Shown here piece by piece: positions 5,488-14,778 of a stretch of 64,000 nt of DNA (within the stretch, counting starts at the first letter, position 1; each line of letters starts with the position of its first letter). A model generated the notes under the pieces. That model was given only the letters and a program-made list of their open reading frames with translations, was not told the DNA's origin and made no database searches. This stretch comes from Micromonospora terminaliae. GTDB taxonomy: Bacteria > Actinomycetota > Actinomycetes > Mycobacteriales > Micromonosporaceae. The position numbers and the translations under genes are program-made. The DNA is taken from contig NZ_CP045309.1 in assembly GCF_009671205.1 (NCBI RefSeq), positions 5,084,001 through 5,148,000 on the forward strand, given 5' to 3'.

Positions 5488-8357
5488 CACCGGTCCCCGC
5501 TTCCCCGAGAGTTCTCGCCCACCAGGGCGAGGAACGCGTCCTCCAGGCGGCGCCGGGGCACCACCCGGTCCACCCCGATGCCGGCCCGGACCAGCTCGGC
5601 CACCACCTCGCTGCGGGCGGTGCCGTTGGTGTCCACCACCAGCCCGCCGTCGCCGTCGGGCAGCACCCGTACGCCCGCCAGCCGGTCGAGCACGTCGCGC
5701 GCCGCGTCCGGGTCGCTCACCTCGAACAGCACGCTCGGCGACTCGCCGACGATCTCCTCGACCGGGCCGGACGCGACGATCCGCCCCTTGTTCACCACCA
5801 CGGCGTGCGTGCAGGTCTGCTCCACCTCGGCCAGCAGGTGGCTGGAGACCAGCACCGCCCGCCCGTCGGTGGCGTAACGCTGGAGCACGCGGCGCATCTC
5901 GGCGATCTGCGGCGGGTCGAGCCCGTCCGTCGGCTCGTCGAGCACCAGCAGTTCGGGCAGACCCAGCATGGCCTGCGCGATGGCCAGCCGCTGGCGCATG
6001 CCGTGGCTGTAGTTCTTCGTCCGCCGGTGCACCGAGTCGCCCAGCCCGGCGATCTCCAGCGCCTCGTCGAAGTGCGCGTCCGCCCAGGGCCGCCCGGTCG
6101 CCCGCCAGTACGCCCGCAGGTTCGCAAGGCCCGACAGGTGCGGCAGGAAGCCGGGCCCCTCGACCAGCGCGCCGATCCGGGAGAGCACCGGCGAGCCGGG
6201 CACCAGCCGGTGCCCGAAGACGTAGATCTCGCCGGCGGTGGGCTGGGTCAGCCCCATGAGCACCCGCAGCGTGGTGGTCTTGCCGGCGCCGTTCGGCCCG
6301 AGCAGGCCGACCACCTGGCCGGGGTGCACCTCGAAGTCCACGTCGGAGACGGCCACGAAGCCGTCCGCGTACTCCTTGCGCAGGTTGCGGACGGCGAGCG
6401 GCACGCCCGCGTACGCCGGGTGCACGGAGCTGTCCTGGCGGCGGTGCCGGCGGCGGGCGACCAGGACGACCACGACGAGCCCCACCGCGATCGCGGCGAG
6501 CAGGCCGGCCAGCACCCAGCGCCAGACCGTGGCGGTGGTGGGGATGGGCGTGGCGTCGACCGTCGGCAGCACCAGCGGGCCGGCACCGAGCGCCACGGTG
6601 TGCACGGCGGGCTCGGCCGGCGTGGCGTACGCCTGGTCGGAGGTCGCCACCACGATCCGCAGCCGGTGCCCGGCCTCGATCCGGCGGACGATCGCCGGCA
6701 GGGTGACGGTGACCGGTTGTGCCGCCTCGACGGTCTGCGGCAGGCCGGTCAGCCGGACCGGCGCGACCAGGCCGTCCGGCAGCGTGGCCGCGCCCTGCGG
6801 GTCGACGTCGTAGAGCTTCACGAACAGCACTGCCGCGCCGGTCGCGGAGGCGGCCCGGATCCGCACGGTCGGCGCGCCGACCACGTCGACCGGGTCGGTC
6901 AGCGGCGCGGACTCGAAGCGGGCGTGCTGGCCGGGGATGTCGCCGGCCACCCCGTCCAGCAGCGAGCCGAGCGCCCCGGCGAACGGCACCGACGAGATCG
7001 CCGCCGGGTTGCCGTTGGGCGGGTTGGCGATCGCCTGGTCCGGCCCGGCCAGCGTCACCTCGCGGCGGCCCTGCCCGGTCACGCCCGGATAGTCGGCCGT
7101 GCGGAAGCCGGTGGCCACCAGGCCCCGGTCGAGCGCGTCGAACCCGGCGATCCGGGAGAAGGTGAAGCTGTCGCCGGGCGCCGCCCCCTCGCCCTTGACG
7201 TAGTGGTCGAGCCACTGCGCGGTCAGGAACTTCACCCGGTCGGAGTCCGAGGTCGGTCCGGCGCCGCCGTCGTGGCCGCCGGTGAACCAGGCGACCCGCA
7301 CCGGGGTGCCGGCGGCGGCGATGCCCCGGGCGTTGGCGTCCGCCTCGGTGAGCGGGAACAGCGTGTCCGCCTCGCCCTGCACCAGCAGGGTGGGCGCCGT
7401 GATCCGGTCGAGCACCCCGGCCGGCGAGGAGCGGCGCAGCAGGTCGACCGCCGGGCCGTCGGCCCGCCCGGTGGTGGCGATCCGCAGGTACGCGGCGCAG
7501 ACGTCGGCGGCGAACCGGCCGCAGGACGGGTCGGCGGGGCCGGCCGGGCCGCGACCCGGGCCGGTGCCCGGCCCGCCAGCGGGCTGCGGGCTGGGCGCGC
7601 CGGCCGAGGCCGGGGCGCCCTCCGGCTGGGCAGCGGTCGTGCCGGAGAGCCCGGCCGGGCCGGAGCCGGCGTTGCCGCCGCCGCCGAAGAAGATGCCCGC
7701 CCAGCCCTTCTTGAACACGCCCTCGGTGGGCGCCTTGCCGGTGTTCTCGGGCAGGAAGGCGCGGGACAGGTCGTTCCAGGTGATCATCGGGACGATCGCG
7801 TCGACCCGGCGGTCCTGCGCGGCCAGCAGCAGGGCCAGGCCGCCGCCGTACGAGCCGCCGACCACGCCGACCCGCGGGTCGCCGGCCGCGTCGAGGCGGA
7901 TGTCCGGGCGGGCGGCGAGCCGGTCGAGCAGGCGCTGGGCGTCCCGCACCTCGTAGTCGGGGCTGTCCAGGTGGATCTCGCCGCCGCTGCGGCCGAAGCC
8001 GCGCGCGGTCCAGGTCAGCACCGCGTATCCCCGGGCCGCCAGGTCCTCCGCGTCGGGCTGGACCGACTCCTTGGTGCCGCCGAACCCGTGCGCCAGCAGC
8101 ACCGCCGGAACGCGGTGCCGCGCCGAGGCGTCGCCGGGCACGTAGAGCGTGGTGTCCAGGTCGACCGGCTGGTCGCCGGAGGGTCCGGACCGGACGGTCA
8201 CCACGGCCGACTCGGTGCGGAAGTCGGCGCGGTCCGGGCGGGCCGCCCAGACCAGGGCGGCGGCGACCAGGACGACCACCACCACCGCGGCGACGAGCCG
8301 GCGAGGGCGGCCGGCCAGGGCGCGCCGGATCCGCGCGACGGGCAGCGGTGATCTCAT
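5487..8357 (-). CDS. Alpha/beta-hydrolase fused to an ABC transporter ATPase
   Basis: A 956-residue two-function protein. Residues 21-39 are a membrane anchor. Residues about 50-450 form a CocE/X-Pro-peptidase-like alpha/beta hydrolase: HGFGGTKES, the nucleophile motif GGSYGG near residue 169, and a later GGHDGG that probably carries the catalytic His. A PepX-type beta-sandwich follows. A second membrane helix (WVLAGLLAAIAVGLVVVVLV) leads into a complete cytoplasmic ABC ATPase with GPNGAGKTT, the signature YSHGMRQR and LLVLDEPTDGLD. The hydrolase is predicted outside and the ATPase inside. ATG 8357 is preferred; a -10 box TACCGT lies seven bases upstream. It is coupled to the permease downstream. 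Confidence 0.9.
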   Translation of the reverse strand: MRSPLPVARIRRALAGRPRRLVAAVVVVVLVAAALVWAARPDRADFRTESAVVTVRSGPSGDQPVDLDTTLYVPGDASARHRVPAVLLAHGFGGTKESVQPDAEDLAARGYAVLTWTARGFGRSGGEIHLDSPDYEVRDAQRLLDRLAARPDIRLDAAGDPRVGVVGGSYGGGLALLLAAQDRRVDAIVPMITWNDLSRAFLPENTGKAPTEGVFKKGWAGIFFGGGGNAGSGPAGLSGTTAAQPEGAPASAGAPSPQPAGGPGTGPGRGPAGPADPSCGRFAADVCAAYLRIATTGRADGPAVDLLRRSSPAGVLDRITAPTLLVQGEADTLFPLTEADANARGIAAAGTPVRVAWFTGGHDGGAGPTSDSDRVKFLTAQWLDHYVKGEGAAPGDSFTFSRIAGFDALDRGLVATGFRTADYPGVTGQGRREVTLAGPDQAIANPPNGNPAAISSVPFAGALGSLLDGVAGDIPGQHARFESAPLTDPVDVVGAPTVRIRAASATGAAVLFVKLYDVDPQGAATLPDGLVAPVRLTGLPQTVEAAQPVTVTLPAIVRRIEAGHRLRIVVATSDQAYATPAEPAVHTVALGAGPLVLPTVDATPIPTTATVWRWVLAGLLAAIAVGLVVVVLVARRRHRRQDSSVHPAYAGVPLAVRNLRKEYADGFVAVSDVDFEVHPGQVVGLLGPNGAGKTTTLRVLMGLTQPTAGEIYVFGHRLVPGSPVLSRIGALVEGPGFLPHLSGLANLRAYWRATGRPWADAHFDEALEIAGLGDSVHRRTKNYSHGMRQRLAIAQAMLGLPELLVLDEPTDGLDPPQIAEMRRVLQRYATDGRAVLVSSHLLAEVEQTCTHAVVVNKGRIVASGPVEEIVGESPSVLFEVSDPDAARDVLDRLAGVRVLPDGDGGLVVDTNGTARSEVVAELVRAGIGVDRVVPRRRLEDAFLALVGENSRGSGDR

Positions 8358-8734
8358 GCGGCACACGGTACGGGCCGCCGGCTGAGCATTCCCTGAGATC
8401 CGCCGTACGTCCGTCCGGTTGCGCCGTTCGTTGTCCGGGTCCCGTCGACCGCGGAAGGTCCAGAGCGTCCCAGCGGGATGAGTTCGGATTCCGTGAAATC
8501 ACATCTACGAGCGCAAATGCCGCCGATGCCACCTTCTCTCCGCCCATATCGGACGCTCCGTAGGCCCAAGGTCAACCGGATGTGATGTGACTCGAAGTGA
8601 CGCGAAGCCGACTCGGCGACCACGGTCCCACCCGCACCCGCTTCGACTACTTTTCCGGTCCGGTGCACGGGACTGCGGAAACGGCGACCTCCCGGCTCCG
8701 GACCATCCCCCGCCGTCGCCGGAGGAGACCGACC
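8358..8734. other. Intergenic region between the divergent hydrolase fusion and sensor genes
   Basis: No credible gene is seen. It should hold both divergent promoters. TCACATC near 8500 and GATGTGATGTGA near 8579-8590 form a widely spaced inverted pair of possible regulator half-sites, but the evidence is weak. The plus-strand gene has a clear GGAGGAG ribosome site at the right end. Confidence 0.4.
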
Positions 8735-9904
8735 ATGACCGTCCCCGCGCCGCGGGTCCGCCGACGGCCCTCCGTACCGGGCCGTGCCCTGCCCCTGCTG
8801 CTGGTGCTGGCGCTGCTGGCCCCGCTGGGGCTGCTCTTCGCCCAGACCGACGGGCACACCGGCGACGACCACGACCTGGCCGCCCGGGAACGGCTCGGCG
8901 TCCGCTACCTGCGCGCGCTCGGGCCGGTCACCGACGCGCTGACCGACGCGCAGACCACGGCGGTCGCCGGCCGGCCGGTCTCCCGGGCGGCGCTCACCGC
9001 CGCCATCGAGCAGGCGGCGCAGGTGGACAGCGCGATCGGCGACAGGCTCCGCACCCGGGAACGCTGGGCCGGGGTACGCGCCAAGCTGGAGGCGCTGCCG
9101 GAGCGCGGGCTCACCGACCCGGAGGCGGCCTTCCAGGCGTACGGCGAGGTGACCGACCTGCTGCTGGCGCTGCACCGGAAGGTCCGCGAGGCGTCCGGCC
9201 TGGTCCGCGACCCGCGCTCCGACTCGTTCTTCGTGCAGGACGCCATCGGCGCGGACCTGCCCGCGGCCATGGTCGCCGCCGGCCGCCTCGCCGACCTGGC
9301 CACCCTCGCGCCGAACCGGCCGGCCAAGGACCGCCCGAGGACCGTCGCGGAGCTGGCCGAACTCCGGGTCGCCGCGCTCGGGCCGGCCACCGACCTGGTG
9401 GACGACCTGCGGGCGGCCGTGGACAGCTCGGAGAGCACCGACCTCGGCCCGACCGTGCTCACCCCGCTGGACACCTACCAGCGCTCGGTGGAGGCGCTGG
9501 CCGCGTTCTCGGCGCCCGCCGGGGCGGCCGGTCCCGACCCGGTCCAGCTCGGCGCCGCGCGGCGCGGCGCGCAGTCGGCCGCCGGCGAGCTCCGGCGGGT
9601 GATCCTCGACCAGCTCGACGCGCTGCTGGCGGATCGGCTCGACGGGCTCGACCGGGACCGCTGGCTGGCCCAGGGCGCCGTCGCCCTGGCCGGTGTGCTG
9701 CTCGCCGTGCTGGCGGGGGTGCTGCTCAGCGCGCTGCGGCGCGCCCGCCGCCGGGCCGCCGAGGCCGACCGCGAGCCCGCCGAGGCCGGCCCGGCCCCGG
9801 CGCCGGCCCACCCGGACTCCCCCGGCTACGGCGAACTCCTGGCGGTCGGCGGCGGGCGGGCCGGCGACACCGAGCGGTGGGGGCCGTTCGATGCTGCTCG
9901 GTAG
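8735..9904 (+). CDS. Membrane sensor protein with an extracytoplasmic four-helix-type domain
   Basis: 389 residues: an N-terminal membrane helix (LPLLLVLALLAPLGLLFA), a mostly helical extracytoplasmic region of about 290 residues, a second helix (AVALAGVLLAVLAGVLLSAL) and a short cytoplasmic tail. The ectodomain reads like a four-helix-bundle ligand sensor: ERLGVRYLRALGPVTDALTD, then LVRDPRSDSFFVQDAIGADL. There is no kinase, HAMP or output domain. ATG 8735 follows GGAGGAGACCGACC. The 3' end overlaps the cvnA start by 14 bases, so it is coupled to the conservon and may supply an extra input to the kinase. Confidence 0.75.
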   Translation: MTVPAPRVRRRPSVPGRALPLLLVLALLAPLGLLFAQTDGHTGDDHDLAARERLGVRYLRALGPVTDALTDAQTTAVAGRPVSRAALTAAIEQAAQVDSAIGDRLRTRERWAGVRAKLEALPERGLTDPEAAFQAYGEVTDLLLALHRKVREASGLVRDPRSDSFFVQDAIGADLPAAMVAAGRLADLATLAPNRPAKDRPRTVAELAELRVAALGPATDLVDDLRAAVDSSESTDLGPTVLTPLDTYQRSVEALAAFSAPAGAAGPDPVQLGAARRGAQSAAGELRRVILDQLDALLADRLDGLDRDRWLAQGAVALAGVLLAVLAGVLLSALRRARRRAAEADREPAEAGPAPAPAHPDSPGYGELLAVGGGRAGDTERWGPFDAAR

Positions 9905-12572
9905 GCTCCGGATCCGGGGCCGGCTCGCCCTGCTGGTGATCATCCCGCTGCTCAGCATGGTCGGGCTGGCCGTGCCGGTCGTCCTCGACCGGGTCGCCGC
10001 CGCGCAGCGGGCCGCCGACACCGCCGACACCGTCCGGGTGTCCAGCCGCATCGGCACCCTCGTGCAGGACCTCCAGCAGGAACGGCTGCTGTCGGTGGGC
10101 TACCTGCTGGGCCGCGTGACGCGCACCGAGCTGATCCAGAAGTCGGCCACCGTGGACGACCGGGTCGCCGACCTGCGGGCCGAGTCGCTGCCGGCGCCGG
10201 TCCGGACGGCCCTCGACGGGGTGCGCACCCTGGGCGACCTGCGGACCGCCGTGCTCGCCGGCAAGGCCACGCCGGACGACATCATGGGCGCCTTCCGCAC
10301 CGTCGACATGGCGCTCATCGAGTCGCTCCGGCTGCCGTTCCAGGTCGACACCGGCACCTCGGCCGGGCGGCAGGTGCTGGCGCTGGACGCACTGCTCCGC
10401 GCCGACGAGGGGCTGGGCGCCTGCGCCACGCTGATCGTGCTGGTCAAGACGACGGGCGATCCGCGGGTGGCCGGCTCGTACATCGCCTGCATGGCCGGCC
10501 TCGAGGTGGACAACCAGCGGTTCCGCAGCCTCATCACGCCGGAGCAGTACCGGCTGGCCATGCTGGACGACGCGGCGGTCGCCGCGCGGACCAGCCCCAC
10601 CTTCCTCGTCGACAGCGTCAAGGACCCGGTGGCGGCGATCGCGGCCGTGCCGATCGACGCGCTGTTCCCCTCGGTCCGCTCGATGATCACCCTCGGCCAG
10701 TTCGTGGAGAAGAAGATCGTCGCCGACGTCATCGCCGAGACCCGGAACGAGCAGCGGGACGCGCTCGCCGCCGCCTGGCTGGTCAGCGCGGCGGCCGTCC
10801 TGATCCTGCTCACCGTGGTGCTGCTCGGCATGGCGGTGGCCCGGACCGTGGCCCGGCCGCTGACCCGGCTCACCCGCTCCGCGGACCGGGTCGCCCGGGT
10901 CGCCGAGGCGGAGCTGACCCGGGTGGTCGACGACGAGGCCGAGGCCGTCGCGCCGGTCCGCCTCGACCCGATCGACGTGCGGGCCCGGGACGAGATCGGC
11001 GACCTGGCCCGCGCGTTCGAGCGGGTGCAGCGCACCGCCGCGCGGCTGGTCGAGCGGCAGGTGGCCGGCCGGCGCAACGTGGCGCAGATGTTCGGCCACG
11101 TCGGCCGGCGTACGCAGAACCTGGTCGGCCGCCAGATCGCCCTCATCGACCGGCTGGAGCGGCAGGAGACCGACCCCGGGCGGCTGGAGCACCTGTACCG
11201 CCTCGACCACATCTCCAGCCGGCTGCGCCGGAACGCCGGCAGTCTCGTGGTGCTGTCCGGCGCGACCGGGTCGGACGGTCACGTCGCGCCGGTGCCGCTG
11301 GGCGACCTGGTCCGGCTCGCGCTCGGCGAGATCGAGGACTACACCCGGGTGGACGTGCAGGTCCCGTCCGGCGTGTCGGCGGGGCCCGCGACCGCCGGCG
11401 ATCTGGTGCTCGCGCTGGCCGAGCTCATGGAGAACGCCACCGCCTTCTCCCCGCCGCACACCCGTGTGCTGGTGGTCGGCGAGCAGACCGATCGCGGCGC
11501 CCGGCTCACGGTGGTCGACCGGGGCATCGGCATGACCGAGGAGCGCCTCGCCGCGGAGAACGCCCGGCTCACCCGCCCGGAGCGGCTCGACCTGGCCCCG
11601 ACCGAGGTGCTCGGGCTCTTCGTCGTGGGCCGGCTGGCCCGGCGGCACGGCTGGAGCGTCCGGCTGGCCGCGACCGCCGGCGGCGGGGTGACCGCCCACC
11701 TGGACATCCCCGCGGCCCTGCTGGTGGTCCGGCGTCCGGAGCGGGCCGGCGCGACCGTGGCGCGGGCCTCCGTGCCGGCCCGGGAGCGCCGGGCGCTGCC
11801 CGAGCCCGCCCGGCTCCCGGCCGCCGGCGAACCGGCCGTCTTCGACGCGGCGCTGCTGAGCCGGGCCACCCGCAGCCTGGCGGCCGGGGAGACCTGGAAC
11901 GCCTTCGGCAGCCCGGCCGTCGAACCCGGGACGGCCGCCGACGGGCCGCCGCGCGCCTGGCCACCCACCGAGGCGCCCGTGACCCCGGCACCGGCCGTCC
12001 CCCGTCCTGGCACCGACCCGCCGACCCCGGTCGTCGGCCCGGCACCGGCCGCTCCCCCGGCCGCCGGGCCGGCGACCGGCCTCCCGCCGGCCGGCCCGGC
12101 CCCCGCACCCCTGCCCGCGGGACCGGCCGTCCCGTCGCCGTCCCCCGGCCTCGCGGGACCGGCCCTCGCGCCGCCGTTCCCCGTGCCGGCCGCGGCCGGG
12201 CCGCTGATCCGGCAGCGGGTGCCCGGGGCGAGCCTGCCGCCCGCCGCGCCGCAGGCCGGCGGGCCGGTGACCGCCGGCAGCGCCGACGCGGCCATGGTCC
12301 GGGCACTGGTCGAGGCGTTCCAGGACGGGGTACGCCGGGCCGAGGACGACGCCGCACCGGCCGTGCCCACCCCCGGCCGGCCCCGGCTCAGCCGGCGCGT
12401 GCCCGGGGCGAACCTGGCCGTGTCCGCGGCACGGGCCACCCCGCCGGCCGACCCGGAGCCCGGCGACCCGGCCGAGGTCCGCGACCTCATCACGGAGTTC
12501 GAGGCGGGCGTCGCCCGTGCTCTGCGCGAAGTCAGTCCAGACCGCCGCTACGAAGAGGACCCATCACGGTGA
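9891..12572 (+). CDS. cvnA: Conservon sensor histidine kinase (CvnA)
   Basis: 893 residues. Two membrane helices (about residues 9-28 and 294-316) bracket a nitrate-sensor-like ectodomain, followed by HAMP. The dimerisation segment contains LDHISSRLRRNAGSLVVLSG with the candidate phospho-His. The HATPase has N box ELMENATAFSPP, G1 DRGIGM and G2 GLFVVGRLARR. A long Pro/Ala-rich tail of about 270 residues carries two copies of a short motif unit (RQRVPGASL and SRRVPGANL). It heads the cvnABCD operon (ATGA/GTGA overlaps), the membrane-bound system that couples a kinase to a small GTPase in actinomycetes. ATG 9891 lies inside the preceding sensor gene. Confidence 0.93.
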   Translation: MLLGRLRIRGRLALLVIIPLLSMVGLAVPVVLDRVAAAQRAADTADTVRVSSRIGTLVQDLQQERLLSVGYLLGRVTRTELIQKSATVDDRVADLRAESLPAPVRTALDGVRTLGDLRTAVLAGKATPDDIMGAFRTVDMALIESLRLPFQVDTGTSAGRQVLALDALLRADEGLGACATLIVLVKTTGDPRVAGSYIACMAGLEVDNQRFRSLITPEQYRLAMLDDAAVAARTSPTFLVDSVKDPVAAIAAVPIDALFPSVRSMITLGQFVEKKIVADVIAETRNEQRDALAAAWLVSAAAVLILLTVVLLGMAVARTVARPLTRLTRSADRVARVAEAELTRVVDDEAEAVAPVRLDPIDVRARDEIGDLARAFERVQRTAARLVERQVAGRRNVAQMFGHVGRRTQNLVGRQIALIDRLERQETDPGRLEHLYRLDHISSRLRRNAGSLVVLSGATGSDGHVAPVPLGDLVRLALGEIEDYTRVDVQVPSGVSAGPATAGDLVLALAELMENATAFSPPHTRVLVVGEQTDRGARLTVVDRGIGMTEERLAAENARLTRPERLDLAPTEVLGLFVVGRLARRHGWSVRLAATAGGGVTAHLDIPAALLVVRRPERAGATVARASVPARERRALPEPARLPAAGEPAVFDAALLSRATRSLAAGETWNAFGSPAVEPGTAADGPPRAWPPTEAPVTPAPAVPRPGTDPPTPVVGPAPAAPPAAGPATGLPPAGPAPAPLPAGPAVPSPSPGLAGPALAPPFPVPAAAGPLIRQRVPGASLPPAAPQAGGPVTAGSADAAMVRALVEAFQDGVRRAEDDAAPAVPTPGRPRLSRRVPGANLAVSAARATPPADPEPGDPAEVRDLITEFEAGVARALREVSPDRRYEEDPSR

Positions 12573-13033
12573 CCAGCCCGTTCCTGCACGACAACGCCGA
12601 CCAGACCACCGCCGGCGGCCTCAGCCCGGAGGCGCGCACCTTCAACTGGCTGCTCGACTCGTTCACCTCCAGCACGGCCGGGGTGATGGAGGCGATCGCG
12701 GTCTCCTCGGACGGGCTGCTGATGGCCATGTCCGCCATCAAGGACCGGTCCAACGCGGAACGCCTGGCCGCGGTCGTCTCCGGCATGACGAGCCTCGCCG
12801 GGGGCGCGGCCAGCTGGTACGACCTCGGCGGATTGAACCGGGTGATCGTGGACATGGCCGAGGGCTACCTGCTGATCAGCGCGATCAGCAGCGGGTCGGT
12901 GCTCGGCGTGGTCGCCGACCGCTCGGCCAACCTGGGCACCGTGGCGTACGAGATGACGCTCTTCGCCGGCCGGGCCGGCGGCGCCCTGACGCCCCGGTTG
13001 ATCGCCGAACTGAAGAACGCCGTCCAGCAATGA
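12569..13033 (+). CDS. cvnB: Roadblock/LC7-domain protein (CvnB)
   Basis: 154 residues with one roadblock/LC7 fold: FNWLLDSFTSSTAGVMEAIA, VSSDGLLMAMSAIKD, and a C-terminal helix. In conservons CvnB contacts the kinase CvnA and the GTPase CvnD, much as MglB-like roadblock proteins act on small GTPases. GTG 12569 overlaps the cvnA stop (GTGA), and its own stop overlaps the next ATG (ATGA at 13030). It is second in the operon. Confidence 0.95.
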   Translation: MTSPFLHDNADQTTAGGLSPEARTFNWLLDSFTSSTAGVMEAIAVSSDGLLMAMSAIKDRSNAERLAAVVSGMTSLAGGAASWYDLGGLNRVIVDMAEGYLLISAISSGSVLGVVADRSANLGTVAYEMTLFAGRAGGALTPRLIAELKNAVQQ

Positions 13034-13479
13034 CCCCGGACGCGGCGGGCGAGGACCCGGAGCCGGAGCCCGGCGCCCGGATCCGCCCCTTCCTGCACGC
13101 GCCCTCCCCCGGCCCGGGGCCGGACGCGGGCGGCGGGGAGCCGGCCGGGCCGCGTCCGTTCGTGCTGACCGCCGGCCGGGTGGACGGCGATCCGGCGATC
13201 GGCCTGGAGACCCAGGTGACCGTCCGGCCGGAGAGCGGCTCGTGGGCGGTGATCGCCCAGCTGGCCCCGGAACTGGCGACGATCGTGGCGCTCTGCACCG
13301 AACCGATCTCGGTGGCGGAGATCTCCGCCCGCACGCGGATGCACTTCGGCGTGACCCGGGTGCTGGTCGGCGACCTCCGCGCCGCCGGGCACCTCGACGT
13401 GCATCCCGGTGCCGCCGACGACGCCCTCGACCCCGACCTCATCCTGCGAGTGATTGATGGACTCCGTGCGATCTCCTGA
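13030..13479 (+). CDS. cvnC: DUF742 protein (CvnC)
   Basis: 149 residues. A variable Pro-rich N-terminus is followed by the DUF742 winged-helix-like core: RPFVLTAGRV, LAPELATIVALCTEPISVAE, then ISARTRMHFGVTRVLVGDL. This is the standard third gene of conservons, with a scaffolding or regulatory role between kinase and GTPase. Its start overlaps the cvnB stop and its 3' end overlaps the start of cvnD by 23 bases. Confidence 0.94.
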   Translation: MTPDAAGEDPEPEPGARIRPFLHAPSPGPGPDAGGGEPAGPRPFVLTAGRVDGDPAIGLETQVTVRPESGSWAVIAQLAPELATIVALCTEPISVAEISARTRMHFGVTRVLVGDLRAAGHLDVHPGAADDALDPDLILRVIDGLRAIS

Positions 13480-14212
13480 ATGGCCGGCGGCCGCCGCGGG
13501 CGGTCCGGCCACCAACAGCGCCGCCACCCGGTACGCCGCCCCGGCCAACCCGGCCCCGCCGGCCGGCCGCGCCGCCCCGCCGGTTCCACCACCGCCGCCG
13601 TACCGGCCGCCCCGGGTGGCCGTCCCGACGGTCGGTCCGGTGGCGGGGCCGCGCGCACCCGTTCCCGTGAAGATCCTCATCGCGGGTGGCTTCGGGGTGG
13701 GCAAGACGACCACGGTGGGCGCGATCTCGGAGATCGCCCCGCTGACCACCGAGGCGGAGATGACCAGCGCCGGGATCGGCGTCGACGACCTGGCCGCGGA
13801 CTCGGACAAGACCACCACCACGGTGGCCATGGACTTCGGCTGCGTCACCATCGACCGCAGCCTCAAGCTCTACCTCTTCGGCACGCCCGGCCAGGCCCGC
13901 TTCGGCTTCATGTGGGACGACCTGGCCCGGGGTGCGCTCGGGGCGCTCGTGGTGGTCGACAGCGCCCGGCTCGACGACTGCTACCCGGCCATCGACTTCT
14001 TCGAGCGGGCCGGGCTGCCGTTCGCGGTGGGCGTGAACGCCTTCGACGGCCGGCTGGCCCTCGACCTGCCCTCGATCCGCTGGGCGCTGGCGATCGGCGA
14101 GCACGTGCCGCTGGTGCAGTTCGACGCCCGGGACCGGCTCTCCGTACGGGACGCGCTGCTGGTCGTCCTGGACCGGGCGCTGGACCGGGCGACCCGGGAG
14201 AAGGGGGCCTGA
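13457..14212 (+). CDS. cvnD: Conservon small GTPase (CvnD)
   Basis: 251 residues with an unusually long Pro/Ala-rich N-terminal extension (about 65 residues) before a Ras-like GTPase domain. The P-loop is GGFGVGKTT, switch II has the conservon-typical GTPGQARF instead of DxxGQ, and VGVNAFDG occupies the NKxD position with a divergent sequence. It fits the CvnD/MglA-like ATP/GTP-binding family that ends conservon operons. ATG 13457 overlaps cvnC. Expected to act at the membrane with CvnABC as a switch. Confidence 0.94.
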   Translation: MDSVRSPEWPAAAAGGPATNSAATRYAAPANPAPPAGRAAPPVPPPPPYRPPRVAVPTVGPVAGPRAPVPVKILIAGGFGVGKTTTVGAISEIAPLTTEAEMTSAGIGVDDLAADSDKTTTTVAMDFGCVTIDRSLKLYLFGTPGQARFGFMWDDLARGALGALVVVDSARLDDCYPAIDFFERAGLPFAVGVNAFDGRLALDLPSIRWALAIGEHVPLVQFDARDRLSVRDALLVVLDRALDRATREKGA

Positions 14213-14255
14213 ACCGGCCGTCGGTTCGACCCGTGATCACGGAAGGGGTGACGTG

Positions 14256-14735
14256 ATGAGAGGTGATCTGGACGAGACCCTGGCCCGGCTGGCGCGGCGC
14301 GAGGAGGCGCGGCGCCGCCGGACGCCGCTGCCCGGCGAGCCGGCCGAGCCGGCCGAAGAGACGGAGTGGGACGAGCGGGAGGGACGCGCGGGGCACGGCG
14401 CGTACCGGTTGCGTGGGGGCGACCGGCCGCAGCGGCGGGACCCGGTCGAGGAGGTGGCCGAGGTCGTCCGCCGGGTGGTCGCCGAGCACCCCGGGCTGGC
14501 CGTCGTGGTGCGGGTGGAACTGGGTGGGCAGGCGTACCCGTTGCGGGTCGCCTGGTCCGGCCCTGAGGTGACGATCGGCCCGGCGCCCGCGCCGGCACCC
14601 CCGCCGGCCTGGCCCATGTCGGTGAAGACGGTGCCGGCGCCCGGGCAGGACGGGGTGGTCACCGACCCGGCGGCCCGGCTGGCCGAGATGATCCGGCGCG
14701 ACCCCTCGCTGCTGGACGACACGGACCCACGCTGA
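14256..14735 (+). CDS. Small hypothetical protein downstream of the conservon
   Basis: 159 residues, hydrophilic and not membrane-bound. A charged N-terminal helix (MRGDLDETLARLARREEARR) is followed by a DPVEEVAEVVRRVVAEHPGL/VVVRVELGGQAYPLRVAW core that could be a small alpha/beta domain, a Pro-rich linker and an acidic end. I do not recognise a family. ATG 14256 has a GGAAGGGG site. It lies 43 bases after cvnD in the same direction and may be the last gene of that operon. Confidence 0.7.
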   Translation: MRGDLDETLARLARREEARRRRTPLPGEPAEPAEETEWDEREGRAGHGAYRLRGGDRPQRRDPVEEVAEVVRRVVAEHPGLAVVVRVELGGQAYPLRVAWSGPEVTIGPAPAPAPPPAWPMSVKTVPAPGQDGVVTDPAARLAEMIRRDPSLLDDTDPR

Positions 14736-14778
14736 AGCCGCCCGGCACGACGTGGTGCCGGCGGCTACTGTCGGGCGG

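Noticed and set aside
5481..8351. Plus-strand open frame of 956 codons opposite the hydrolase/ATPase fusion
   Set aside because: It is a GC-driven shadow: His/Arg/Gln-rich translation, no domain, and wrong codon-position bias compared with the minus-strand gene, which has clear motifs throughout.
8597..8734. Upstream extension of the sensor gene to an earlier GTG
   Set aside because: The extra 46 residues are basic low-complexity sequence, and a strong ribosome site directly precedes ATG 8735, where the signal-anchor begins.
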